NCBI GenBank assembly: GCA_030180135.1
Contig: CM058234.1
Span: forward strand, 30,352,766-30,416,765
Length of the DNA stretch: 64,000 nt
From: Orychophragmus violaceus
Taxonomy: Eukaryota; Streptophyta; Magnoliopsida; Brassicales; Brassicaceae
Direction of reading: 5' to 3'
Numbering within the stretch: the stretch's first letter is position 1; each line of letters starts with the position of its first letter. A model generated the notes under the pieces. The model saw only the letters and a list, made by a program, of their open reading frames with translations. It did no database searches and was not told the origin of the DNA. This document shows, one piece after another, positions 46,759 to 57,266 of the stretch. A program made the position numbers and the translations under genes.

Positions 46759-47486
46759 TGAAGGAATTTCTAGCAGTTCTAATCAGGATTAGTAACCCTA
46801 GTCTGAATTCCGAGCCTAGGATCTAAGGTTCATATAATTGAATCTATGGGATCTCGGATTTACCTGGTGATTTGCAGCGGAAGTTTTAGCAGATAATCGA
46901 GATCACGAAGCACCTCAAACGCTGTGCCTCTACTGGTATCCACACGCACACAAACTGAACAGGAGGGATGCTAGTGCCTATCAGATATCTAATCTCTTGT
47001 AAGGTTTCTTTTCTAGTTCTGGTGGCTGTGTATTAGGTTAAAAACCCGAGTTTAGGTCGACCATATATCTTATATATGTCGACTTAAACCATGACGGAAT
47101 TAACCAGCGATTAAACCGATTTAATTTGGTAATCCGCGAGTTGTGTCGACCGACACACTCTATGTGTCGATCGACAATGCCGATCTGTGTCGACCGACAC
47201 ACTTAGTGCGTCGATCGACACTGCCTAGAAAAGTTGGTATTGAATGCATATCAAATATGCATTCACCCGATCATTACATTAATGATCAACCTCACATACA
47301 ATATCCAGTTTGCTTAGGTGTGTGACCCTGTAGGATCATATAACACTAGCAATGAGTTCTTAACCCATTGATCATAAGTGGCTTCTAGCAAAGCGTTATG
47401 ACTGCCTAGTGTCATATGATTGTCTCATCTCGACAATACGACTTTCTCTTAGAATAAGTACAACAGATTTCAGGACATTCCCAACA
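46759..47486 (-). repeat. 5' LTR of copia-3
   Basis: 728 bp. Palindrome sites start at 47142/47163 and 47186/47207, again 21-bp pairs, here closer to the consensus than in the left LTR. Confidence 0.94.
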
Positions 47487-47591
47487 GTTTTTACTAGCAT
47501 TTTTGGCCAAAATTGATCTTCTTAGATCAACCGGCAGGTCAAGAAGATTGAGAGAGGAAGGGACATGGAGATGGGGATTTAGTGTACTCAT
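47487..47591 (-). pseudogene. F-box-like protein gene, copy B, 5' part
   Basis: ATG at 47591; reads MSTLNPHLHVPSSLNLLDLP then VDLRRSILAKNASKN, aligning with copy A (LTLLDLSADLRRDILARNAS). The copia-3 target duplication follows directly. The frame continues at 40135 without a shift, so copia-3 inserted into an F-box block that was still open at that point. Confidence 0.75.
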
Positions 47592-48255
47592 CTTTGAAGA
47601 TGAGTTTGGTATGAGTGGTTAGAGCGATACGGTCGACATATCTTATTTATAGATGACTTTTGGTCGAAATGATTCATAGTCCAAACAAATTAATTCAATG
47701 AATTAGACAAAAAAAAATGCCATCGTAAAGACATATACTCCATCCATGGTCTACGAATTATGCTGGATAGTAATAAGTATAATAGATAAATTAGTATAGT
47801 GATGGATAAAAATACACGTAATCAAGGTACTAGGCTAGCACACAAAGATAGTTGTACATCCGATATTAGTATTACATGAGTATCCATATCCGTAGTTGTA
47901 ATTTATAATCTACTACTAATTTATATCCATATATATAAAAAATTGGCTTAGATTGTATATCCAGAAACCTAATGATATGTATCCATGTTATACTACTTAT
48001 GTTTCCTTATTAAATATATGTGTGTGATAAGATGGATAGAGAACATAGAATTAAACATTCATTTTAACTACCTCGGATTGAGTTGTTAATGAAACATGAT
48101 ATATGGATTGTGTGGGAATCAAAACCAAATAAGGACAATTAAATTGGATGTCTGGAACAAAAGACGGTTAGCACTGGAACAAAAGGGTGCACAAAAAGGA
48201 TGATAGGAGTGCCTAATGCTGAACTAACATAGAAGGTAGATCGTTCTTCAACCAT
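47592..48255. other. AT-rich non-coding spacer with TGGATA/TATCCA words
   Basis: No gene. GGATA/TATCC words cluster at 47760-48035. Confidence 0.6.
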
Positions 48256-48825
48256 AAATGTGTGCCTTTAATTTGTCAAACGTCCAAGCGGCTGCACAAG
48301 TAGACACGGCAAAGACCGAGATGACCTGCATCATGTTCATCTTCTCCTGTACATGGCTCTTAGTACAAGGAGCATTATTATTTCTTGCGGCCTCCACAGA
48401 GATCTTTCTTGCCATCTTGATCGTTAATTCGTCTCCAACCGAATTCGACCACTTTCTAAATTTTTTACATCATCTTGAATTTTCTTGACATCCTTAGCAA
48501 TCCTATCCACCTCTTTCATAATGGTGTAATCCACCAACTCGCATAAATGACCTTCACTTGGGTACTGCTTGTAAAAACGAGTGTTTTTCAAAAAATTAAC
48601 TTTACAAAAAAGAAATCTAGAATGGACAACGAAATCTTGTTTGAGTCTAACCCGGTTAGCTTCCAGACATTTGAACCACCTCCAGTGAAGATTGGAACGA
48701 GTTGTACTATATTCTTCTTCAATTTTTTCGCCACACCAACATATGGTTGGGGCTGCGACACCTATCGACCTAGAAGGTAATGGTTGGTCAGAAGTGGGAG
48801 CAGTTGAATTAGACGTGAAGCTCAT
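48256..48825 (-). pseudogene. GRF-zinc-finger-like gene, copy B
   Basis: Likely start MSFTSNSTAPTSDQPLPSRS at 48825. Finger block PTICWCGEKIEEEYSTTRSN then WRWFKC (C-x-C ... C; the usual N-P-G-R part is altered). Next HLCELVDYTIMKEVDRIAKD and a coiled-coil-like VKKIQDDVKNLE. After a frame change near 48430 the tail reads MMQVISVFAVSTCAAAWTF, a hydrophobic, probably membrane-inserted end. Plant GRF proteins often have a finger, coiled coil and C-terminal membrane segment. Paralogue of copy A. Confidence 0.6.
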
Positions 48826-48899
48826 GATTTTGAAGAATTTATATGAGCGACTGTATAGCCTCTTACTTATAACCGGTTCAATATATAACAACACTGATT

Positions 48900-49675
48900 C
48901 ATAAAAGCTACGCTAAATGGAAAAATAGTACACATGTATTTGAATATGTAATGTTAACAACTTGTTGAAAGTAATGTGTAACTATAGGTCCACGTAGTTC
49001 GTCGTAACTATTTTAAACAGATTTTAGACGTAAGTATCAAGATATATATACAGACAAAGATATTTAGGATTTTCTGTATAAAGGATTACTGTCAAAAAGT
49101 GTTGACAAGATGTCTTAGTAAAGCGAGCTTGTAACAGCTTTTGGGGAAAGCTCACATCATCATTAGTTTCTTTAACATTTTCTCATGGAAAAGGGTTACA
49201 TCAACGTCACAATCACTACACAATGCAAAGTCAATAAGATATCTGCGTAACCATACGAAGGACTACTCGAATTGGTGGACACATAACATATTAGAATATG
49301 AATGGCTTTGAAATATATAGTGGATAATAAACGGTTCATTGTATCCATAATGTTTAGCAACAGTGGATAAAACAGTTCACTCGATAATGTTTTAAAGGTA
49401 GTCATACAAAATGAAACCTGGGATGACATCAAAATGAGGAAACATAACAGGTATTGAAAATGATGGGTAGTTATAAGCAAAAATACGCGATAAAAAATGA
49501 TTGTTATCAGGTTTTGCAATTAATACGGTTTGTGATTGTGACCTCTGTATTAGTAAATATGTTTGGTGTTGATCGATGGGTCTTCTCCTTCTGCAAGAAG
49601 TTTCACAAAAGACGATTAGTACAATTTAAAAAACTATATATATATATATATATATTTAGGTTTGATTTATTTCCT
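48900..49675. other. AT-rich non-coding spacer
   Basis: No gene. Contains GTGGATAATAAACGG-type words and a (TA)n run at about 49636-49656. Confidence 0.6.
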
Positions 49676-49679
49676 GGTA

Positions 49680-52600
49680 TTCATCGATCGATGGATACCT
49701 TCCTTCCTTAGGTCTACCAGATGGTCTGTTGACATCTAGTGGATACAAGTAATGGTTGCGAACATCAACCGGAATATCACAGTCGTGGGATTTCCCCCGG
49801 GCTTACCACACTTTCGTAGGTTGTTCTCCACGTTGATGTTCTGTAATATGAATCGTACAAACTCGCGTAGCTTAAATCAAGGCTGTCCGCAGCTATTAAC
49901 GCGTGGCCACATGGAATTTTGAGCTTGTCAAATATGTTGCATGTGCATCGTTTGTCGTCCAGAAGAGCATGAAACGTTTCCCCGCCAAATTGTCCAACAA
50001 CTTTGAAATTTCATTTTGCAACACTGGCTATCTTACTGCTGTGAACAGCCTGCATATGCTTATCCATTAGCTTATCAACCTCAATAGAAACATCATCATT
50101 ATGTGCTTCTGATTTCGCCCATCGATAATTGAACCATCTGGTCAACATATATCATATACAAGAGACAAGATCGACGATGGGTTGACTCCTCCCATCAAGT
50201 AACAGTTTATTCAATGTGTCCGCAATGTTGCTAGTGATAAGATTGTAACGTTCTCCTTTGAAATATACTCTAGTCCAGTGTCCAACACCTATATTGTCAA
50301 GTTACTTAGCACATGCTAAGTTGTTGTTACGGATCCGATTGTATACTTCAAGGTAACCACCAATTCTATAAGCAGTTCCCGCTGCTTTAACCAATTGCGC
50401 AAGTCCTGCCGATTTAAACTTGGCTTTCACATTTCTCTGAACGTGCTCTAGACATGCTCCATGATGAGCTCGAGATAATATTCTACCCTTAGCTTTGTAT
50501 ATTGACTGAAACCTATCCGATATGAATGTCAAGATGGGACTATCAGCAATAATCTTTTCAAGCTTGTGGAAGAAATATGTACATGGCTCCTCGTTCTCTT
50601 TGTCCACGATACATAATGCTAGTGGAAAGACTTAGAAATTAGCATCTTGTACGCTGTTAGTCAACAAAACTCCACCGTATTAGCCACTCAAATGTGTGCC
50701 ATCCAAAATAATCATTCTTTGCAGTTTCTAAAGCCGTTTTATGGATTCGCCAAATGCTAGGAACATAAACCGCTCACACCCTGATGCGTCTAGCTCAGAC
50801 TTGATATCAGCTTAAGTATACAAGAACTCTGGCAGCTTCATATATCAGCTTAAGCATACAAGAACTCTGGCATCTTCCTATACGATCCATCACATGTACC
50901 TCGTAGCATCGTGAGGGCCTTGCACCGCACACACCAACACTTATTATACGGGGATGTGGATATGAAGCTCTTTCATCAATAACTCTTCAAGCCTAGTTGG
51001 TTTTGGACCAGATGTCGGGTCGGAATATTTCTCTTTGAATGCGGTTACAATGACCTTTGTAGTCCCAAGTTTCATGTACTTGTTCCGAGTGTCAGTGCAA
51101 CATGTGAGCAATAACTCTGTCTTACGTACCTGCCAATACCCAGTATCTTGCATCTCATGAACCATGACACGCAAGTTGAAAGTTTTTTCTGGGCAATGGA
51201 CCACAATTTTGTGAAGAGTGTACACACGTTTTATATAGTGAAACTTGTTCTTTATCACATGAATTACTAACCCTACTAGGCAATCGGCTTTGTCTTTCAA
51301 AAGTTTTCCTTTGTACAGATCACCAACTATCAAGTCTAAGTCTAAATCAGGGACAGGATCACATTGATATTCGTTGTCGTCCTGGCGGAATATCATCTTG
51401 TTCGTCGTCATCAGCGTAAGAGTTATCACCTTTTTCAGAACCTCTCAACATGTACACATATTCTTGTTGTCCATGACCAGAATCACCAGACTTCCGTTTG
51501 GGTCTATTACCTACTCCTACATGGGCTTTCCGTCATCACATCCAATGCGTCTGAACCTCCATATTCATCATCGATAAGGCTGGACCAAAATTAATGATCC
51601 ACATTCCCTACATCAACGGGTACCTCGGCTGACGTTCCATTTTCATCGTCATCTGGTGTGCATAGCTCCTCTTCATCTATTCTTGGCAGATCAACATCGC
51701 CATATGGATGGCAAGTGACTGCATGACTTAATGTTTCGGTGTTGGCGGACACATCCTCTCGGCTATCTAGAAAATTGAAGCTGAATGGAGGCCTCTTGCC
51801 TGCAACGTGTTTAACTGAGCCATCAACTAATACAGTGCGAGATGGACTGTTGGGAAGCGTATGAATTTTTCCGGTGTTATTCGGGACCACTTCTTGACTA
51901 GCTCTATCTGGTAAATCGAAGCTGAATGGAGACATGTCCCCTGTGGCGTGATTAACTTCTTTATCCACTAAATCATCGCTTGTTGGATGGTAGGGAATCG
52001 TATTTATTACTTTATTTTCATTGGTGAGTACATCTTCTTGACTATTTTTGTTTAGTAAATCAAAGCTAAATGGTGGTATGCTCTTTGCAAAATGTTCATC
52101 TGTTATATGCGTTAAAGATGTGTTATAGGAATAGTATGAAACGAAAGACAATAATGTGTTAGTGTAAATTGGAAAATGTTTTGTAACTTCTTGTATCTAG
52201 CAAGCTGGAGATGAAAAGAGACTGGATCACATACCATGTTCCAGCAGATACTGGTTTTAAAGGTAGTTGGTATAAGTAAATGATGGTGAGCGCTGATTTG
52301 CAACATCATCAGCGATTTCGTGCTTGACGAATGGCCTGTTGTATGATCTATCAACCCCGAATCGCTTGGCTTGGCAGGAGGCGGGGATGTACGAAACATA
52401 GTCTCTAGCGTTTCAACAGTCTCATCGTCAAGCATTACCAAGGATTCTCTACTGCCAGACAAAGTCATATTGCCAAACAGCCTTCTAGGCATCACAAAGC
52501 TCCCTCGGTGAGCTATCTTAGAGAGAAAAAAATTTGCGGAGACGCTTTCTTTCCGAACTATCTTCCCCAGTGACAAGAAAGCATTATTGAGCGGTTAGAT

Positions 52601-52884
52601 GACAACAAGTCTAGGAAACAAGACAAGCAGAAATATGTTGTCACCATAATCAGCGGTGAGCTTTCATTGGTGTTAGAGGAAGCTGTAATAATCGAGGAGT
52701 AGCTGAAGTTTGGCTTCATAGCATTTTTCAAGCCAAATTCTGTCAAAACAATCATGACAAGCTCGTGAATCTTCATGCATAACATCATCAGAACTACTCG
52801 TGATACCCTTTCTATGTCGACAATAAATCTCCAGCCCACGTCGCCTTTCACCAACCATGAACCACATACAATAACACAGTTCAT
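49680..52884 (-). pseudogene. MuDRA-type transposase of the Mutator-like element
   Basis: Begins near 52884 with an N-terminal block (VIVCGSWLVKGDVGWRFIVD), then a region with three PFSFDL repeats (52151-51591), then the MuDR domain LDLIVGDLYKGKLLKDKADC, IHVIKNKFHYIKRVYTLHKI, TKVIVTAFKEKYSDPTSGPK (51429-50944). The catalytic core reads ILDGTHLSG near 50695 (first Asp) and FISDRFQSI near 50524 with HGACLEHVQRNVKAKF. A SWIM finger follows: CTCN (49936-49950) and PCGHA (49901-49914). The C-terminus VNRPSGRPKEGRYPS lies near 49700. Stops occur around 50670 and 50630, and there are several frameshifts and a 38-bp duplication, so it is inactive. Confidence 0.88.
50804..50879. repeat. 38-bp tandem duplication in the transposase
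   Basis: ATATCAGCTTAAG at 50804 repeats at 50842 with a few mismatches along 38 bp. It shifts the frame. Confidence 0.85.
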
Positions 52885-52960
52885 CTTCGAGTTGGGTCGA
52901 TCGGCGGTATCATGATCGATTGTTGAGAGCTATGAGCTGTGTATCTTAGACATAAAATGT

Positions 52961-54140
52961 ATATTATATTTTGATATTTTAGTCCAGTTTAGGACAAACC
53001 AAAATAAATTTTTTTTTAAAACAAACTTACTAACTAGACTAGTTAAAAAGAAAGTAAAATTTAACTAAATCGAAATGTAACTGTGTTAGCAAATTATAAT
53101 AGAGTTTAGTTGGTTTGTTAGCTGGAGATAAAATGATCTTTTTAAATATAAAAATATTAGAAAAAAATACAAAATGCAATGAGTTTTCAAAAGATAGTTT
53201 TACTATTACTCTTAGAAAAATACAATGTGTGCAATTAATTATATTATATATATATATATGTGATTTTATGGTCAAAGGAAACAAATAGAAACAAATCTCT
53301 ATATGTATGCTATATATGTGTTTAAAAAGAAACAAATATATACACAAATATGGCATGTGAAACATTTGTCGGATATTAATTAAATCTGTCAAATTAAGTA
53401 AATATATGGTCAAAAAGAAACAAATATGTCAGCTATTATAAATCTATCACAATTAAACTATATATGGTAAAGAAAAACAAATATGTTAATTAAAGATATC
53501 ACAGTTAAGTAAATATGTGGTTTAAAAAACAAAAGGAAACAAATCTGTCGAACACTGAATAAATTTTATGTCCAAAGTAAATAAATATGTATTTAAAAAG
53601 ATACAAATATGTTATAAACATAAATATAAATATATATAAGAAAAACAAATATGTCGGACACATTTAAATGTGCCCGGTTAAATAAGTATGTATCTAAACG
53701 AGTTGGAACCTAGGTGTTACGCAGTTTTTGATTGTGATATTTTTTTTTAGGTTTTAGAATTTTTTTATGTTATTAAGCGGATTTTAACGGTTTTAGATAG
53801 TCTTAGGTAGATTTGGACGATTCTAAATGGGTTTAGACGATTTTAGACTGATTTACATAATTTTTAACCAATTATTATTTAATTTTTTAATTTTATATGT
53901 ATTTTGGTGTAATTTTAAAATTTTATTACATAACTAAGTTTATAAATTAACGGTTATCATTACAAAAAAAATGAAATATGATATAAATTTAATAGATTCT
54001 AATAGCAGATGTCGTGTGCTGATAACTTTAACTAGATTTTTTGGTCAATGCATGTTAGCCGTTTCTATATTTAGTCAAAGGAATTAATTGTGTGATTACT
54101 ATTTTTTAGTTAATGATAAATGTCTCAGGATACTGAAATA
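52961..54140. repeat. AT-rich tract with AAACAAATATGT and TTTTAGA repeats
   Basis: 53270-53690 contains about eight degenerate copies of (A)AACAAATATGT with related flanks. 53750-53870 has repeated GATTTTAGA/GTTTTAGA words of the kind seen in short Brassicaceae DNA transposon remnants. No gene. Confidence 0.5.
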
Positions 54141-54146
54141 GTTTTG

Positions 54147-54157
54147 ATTATATATAG
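54147..54157 (+). promoter_or_regulatory. TATA box of the defensin-like gene
   Basis: ATTATATATAG lies about 75 bp upstream of the ATG, a suitable place for a short 5' leader. Confidence 0.5.
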
Positions 54158-54230
54158 CAAATGAAAAAACTATAAACCAATGATCTTCAGATTAACACAA
54201 AAGAAAAACATCGATCTTTCAATACAGAAA

Positions 54231-54618
54231 ATGGAATCCAAGAGATCATCGCCCTCTCCTCTACTTTTGATTGCCTTCATGGCCATGTTCATCATGTCTG
54301 GTTAGTCCTCGTCGTTTACAGTACACTGCCAAGCCCCAAGTGGCCAAGTTAATAATTCTTGTAGATTAAACACAGATTTATTTGGCTAAGCCTACTTTAT
54401 TACAAGAATATCTTCCAACTCTTGTGTTTTTGCATGCAGGACCAAAATCGGTCGATGCAGCCGTTGCACCTTGTAAACATCCAGTCGGGCCGTATACGGA
54501 CTCATGCTTTGATGATTGCGTAAATGGAAAATACGGATATATGTATGAATCTGCTTTTTGTAGACGTGACGAGACGGGAACTTGTAAAATATGTTGCTGC
54601 GAGAAAATCAATGAATGA
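54231..54618 (+). CDS. Defensin-like (DEFL) secreted cysteine-rich peptide
   Basis: Two exons, 54231-54300 and 54440-54618, joined by a GT...AG intron in phase 1, giving 82 residues. Exon 1 encodes a short basic start and a hydrophobic signal peptide (LLLIAFMAMFIMS), the usual gene layout of plant defensin-like peptides. The mature part has eight cysteines, the last four forming a C-x2-C-C-C cluster near the end, consistent with a cysteine-stabilised fold. No stops or shifts. Such peptides are secreted and act in defence or cell signalling, often in reproductive tissue; the target here is unknown. It is the only gene in the window that looks intact and host-like. Transposon debris lies on both sides. 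Confidence 0.88.
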
Positions 54619-54678
54619 GTACTGTATCGTTGATTGCAAAATGTGATGTATGTATCATGTTGGCATGAGTCAAAACCT

Positions 54679-54686
54679 ATGAATAA
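54679..54686 (+). terminator. Polyadenylation signal of the defensin-like gene
   Basis: GAATAAAG about 60 bp after the stop codon, close to the AATAAA consensus. Confidence 0.5.
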
Positions 54687-54699
54687 AGAATATCGTTTC

Positions 54700-55944
54700 T
54701 ACTAAAAATCTCGAGCACGGGCGCCTGCACGATCCTTAAGATATACCAAAACAGTAGCTTTTGAACTTGTGCTCCAGCCATCGTGAGCAAAATCCATCTA
54801 TTTCATCTCAAATGCTTCAACTATGGTTCTCCAGATCGCCTATGATCTTATCACAATCTGCCCTTCTCTCCAAAAATCAATGAATTAGACCGGTAATTAT
54901 TTCAATTTCTTCCTCTGCATGCGATCGTTTAGTCTCGATTTTCGATCCATGCTTCTCGATCTGAACCCTCGCGACAAGAGTTCAAATGTGTGTTCTTTAA
55001 TGACGGGCTAAAACTTTCTTCTAGGCTGTCTTATTTTCTGTTTTTTATTATTTCAATAATTCCGGAAAATTAAACTAAGGCCTTTTAACTTTTATTTTTC
55101 CCTTCTCTGGCTTTTATATCGAAAATCATAGTTCAAGAAAAAAAACACAATAGCTTATGAATATAGCATAGTGTTGGTTAGACATGGGCTTTATTACCGT
55201 ACCCGATTCCCGCACCCGACCCAAAAAACAGTGTTCAGATCGGGTTCGGATTATACAAATAATCCAAACGGTTTTTAGTGTGCACAATGTTTGGGTTGAG
55301 GATGGGGACCAGATTAAACCGAAGACTCGTACATCACCCGATTAAAACCAATGCCATACACTTTAGGTTAATTACACCTATATACAAGTGATACACCTAG
55401 ACCTCTTCGACGTTCTCTCTTCCCCTTCACTTCTCGAAATCCAAACCCTAGCTTTAATCCTGTAAATCCCTTTTCGATTCCAATTCCCACGATAAATCCC
55501 TTTTCGAATCCATTCTTTATTTTCTCAAACTAGAAACTCAAGCACAAGACTCGCCTTTTCCATCAGAGACGTCAAAAAACTATTCTCATGTATGTTTGAA
55601 AGCTTAAGCCTACTTGTTATCTATGTGATGTCTTGATTTTGAATTAAACACTATATACTTTGTTTAAAGAATTCAAGCATCTATTATTTTGCTCTGACTT
55701 TGTTTAATCAGAATGTTTGAAAGCTTATACATTATAGCTTATCTCGGTTCCATTTTTGGAATCAACGATTCTGATTAAACAAATTCAGAGCTTTAACTCC
55801 GTTTGTAGAACTCAAGAATCTATTCTTTTGATCTGAGTCATATGACTTTGTAAATAGTTGAGATTCAAAGTTATGGTTTAAATGTCTTGTATGTTTCTTT
55901 ATTAACTTCAAAATACCTGATTTGACTTTGTTTGTCTTGTTTGC
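54700..55944. other. Intergenic tract with a GGGT(A/T)CGG-rich patch
   Basis: No gene found. 55195-55345 has repeated (C)CCGA(C/T)CC and GGGTTCGG words, typical of hAT transposon end regions, and lies upstream of the hAT fragment. The remainder may hold its 5' leader and first intron. Confidence 0.45.
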
Positions 55945-56710
55945 AGATAGATTCATCACATGTTCCAAATCCTCAGGATGTTGAGACGAATAACAATGAA
56001 GCGGATAACACTACTAATAGCCGAAAGAAACAAAGGGATGTACCTGGATCAAGCGGTGATACTTCTCAGTCAACAAAAGTAATGAAGATACTTGACCCGA
56101 GATCATCTGTTTGGGAGAGTTTCACACGATTAGAGAACAATTGAGACAAAGCCTTCTATCACTATTGCAAAAAAACTATGGAATGTAAATCATCAAATTG
56201 CACAACAAGCCTTTCGAACCATCTTCTCATATGCAAGAAGCATAATGCCTGGAAAGAAATTCAGTGTAACATTCAAACGGTTATCACTGAAGATGGACTA
56301 GTCAAGTCAAGGAAAGTACCAGAGGCTATTTTCAGGGAAGCATCCAATGAGATGTTTGTGTTAGGAGAGCTGGTGCTTTCTTTCATTTCTTTCATTGAAA
56401 GTATGGCATGGAAACACTTTTGCAAGAAGGTTATTCTAGTAGTCATTGAATTTATAGAATTCCAGTTTGGTTTTAAGTTGTTTTGATGTTCTTTTTATAT
56501 ATCTGTAAATCTAACTATCTTTATATTTCAATGCACTTGCTTCAAGGTAAAACTATACACTCCGGTTTCAAGAAGAACTTCTATTAGAGACATAGTGGCT
56601 ATGTATGTCAAGAAGAAAGATGCTCTAAAGAAATTGTTGTCGACCAGCAAGCAACAGGTTTCCATAACAACTCATATTTGGGTTGCTCAAACTACAAGTA
56701 TTATCTTGTG
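55945..56710 (+). pseudogene. hAT transposase fragment with BED-type zinc finger
   Basis: Starts after an AG acceptor (TTGTTTGCAG). Reads RSSVWESFTRLENN, a TGA stop, then FYHYCKKTMEC and SLSNHLLICKKH, the pattern of a BED finger although the first Cys seems replaced. Next LGELVLSFISFIESMAWKHF and, after a possible intron (about 56430-56546), TPVSRRTSIRDIVAMYVKKK and QQVSITTHIWVAQTTS. This order matches the N-terminal third of hAT transposases (finger, then the first catalytic Asp region, here reading TTHIW where TTDxW is usual). The rest of the transposase is missing. Confidence 0.75.
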
Positions 56711-56937
56711 AGTACTGAGTAGTAGGTTATTTAGTCGTTTGAAGAACCTATTCTTTATTATCTACTTCAAAACTCTCTGCTAATAACAATCTGCTTTCAT
56801 ATTGGTTTATTTCACCTCGTTATGGTTGGATTAAGCATAATGTTATAAAACTTTGAGTTAGTTATTATTTTTATGTTAGAGTTTTAATTATTTCTATGAT
56901 TTAATATTATTGGATTTTATTTAATAAGTTGTTGCAT

Positions 56938-57266
56938 TTGATTACAAATGTTTTTATAATGAAATAGGCTTTTATCATTTTTCCGTAGTTTAAAAAATAT
57001 TGCACTTACATTTGACTATACGGTTTAGCATAATAGGTTGTTAACATATGCATATAGATTGTTTAATTTCACTCAGCATGTTCTGTTATAATTTTAAAAT
57101 ATTGCATACAAAGGTTTTTTATAATAAAATGGGCTTTTATCACTTTTCTGTGGTTTAAAAAATATTACACTTTCATTTGACTATACGATTTAGCATAATA
57201 GGTTGTAACATCTGCATATAGGTTGTTTTATTTGACTCAGCGTGTTGTTTTATAATTTTAAAATAT
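56938..57266. repeat. 165-bp tandem duplication
   Basis: GGCTTTTATCA at 56967 recurs at 57132 with matching flanks over the whole unit (CATTTGACTATACG, TAGCATAATAGGTTG). AT-rich, no gene. Confidence 0.85.

Larger units (their letters stand above)
40136..47486 (-). mobile_element. copia-3: full-length but decayed Ty1/copia element
   Basis: 7351 bp, minus strand, inserted in F-box copy B. LTRs 40136-40863 and 46759-47486, both 728 bp, TG...CA ends, with about 12 differences seen (roughly 1.6%). Target duplication GTTTT at 40131-40135 and 47487-47491. The PBS complement CTCTGATACCAC precedes the right LTR, which is therefore the 5' LTR. Older than copia-1 and copia-2 by LTR divergence. Confidence 0.95.
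29482..52960. mobile_element. Putative VANDAL/MuDR-type Mutator-like element, decayed
   Basis: A region with a Ulp1-like protease gene at the left (plus strand) and a MuDRA-type transposase at the right (minus strand), a combination known from Arabidopsis Mutator-like elements. Between them lie two F-box-like/GRF-like gene pairs and long AT-rich DNA saturated with TGGATA/TATCCA. That word falls off outside about 29.5-49.8 kb. Copia-3 is a later insertion. I could not identify terminal repeats or a target duplication, and CACTA-1 cuts the left side, so the borders are estimates. It may be one large element or several merged ones. Confidence 0.55.

Noticed and set aside
53039..53413. 124-codon minus-strand frame.
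   Set aside because: AT-rich repetitive DNA giving Tyr/Ile/Phe/Leu-rich low-complexity sequence.
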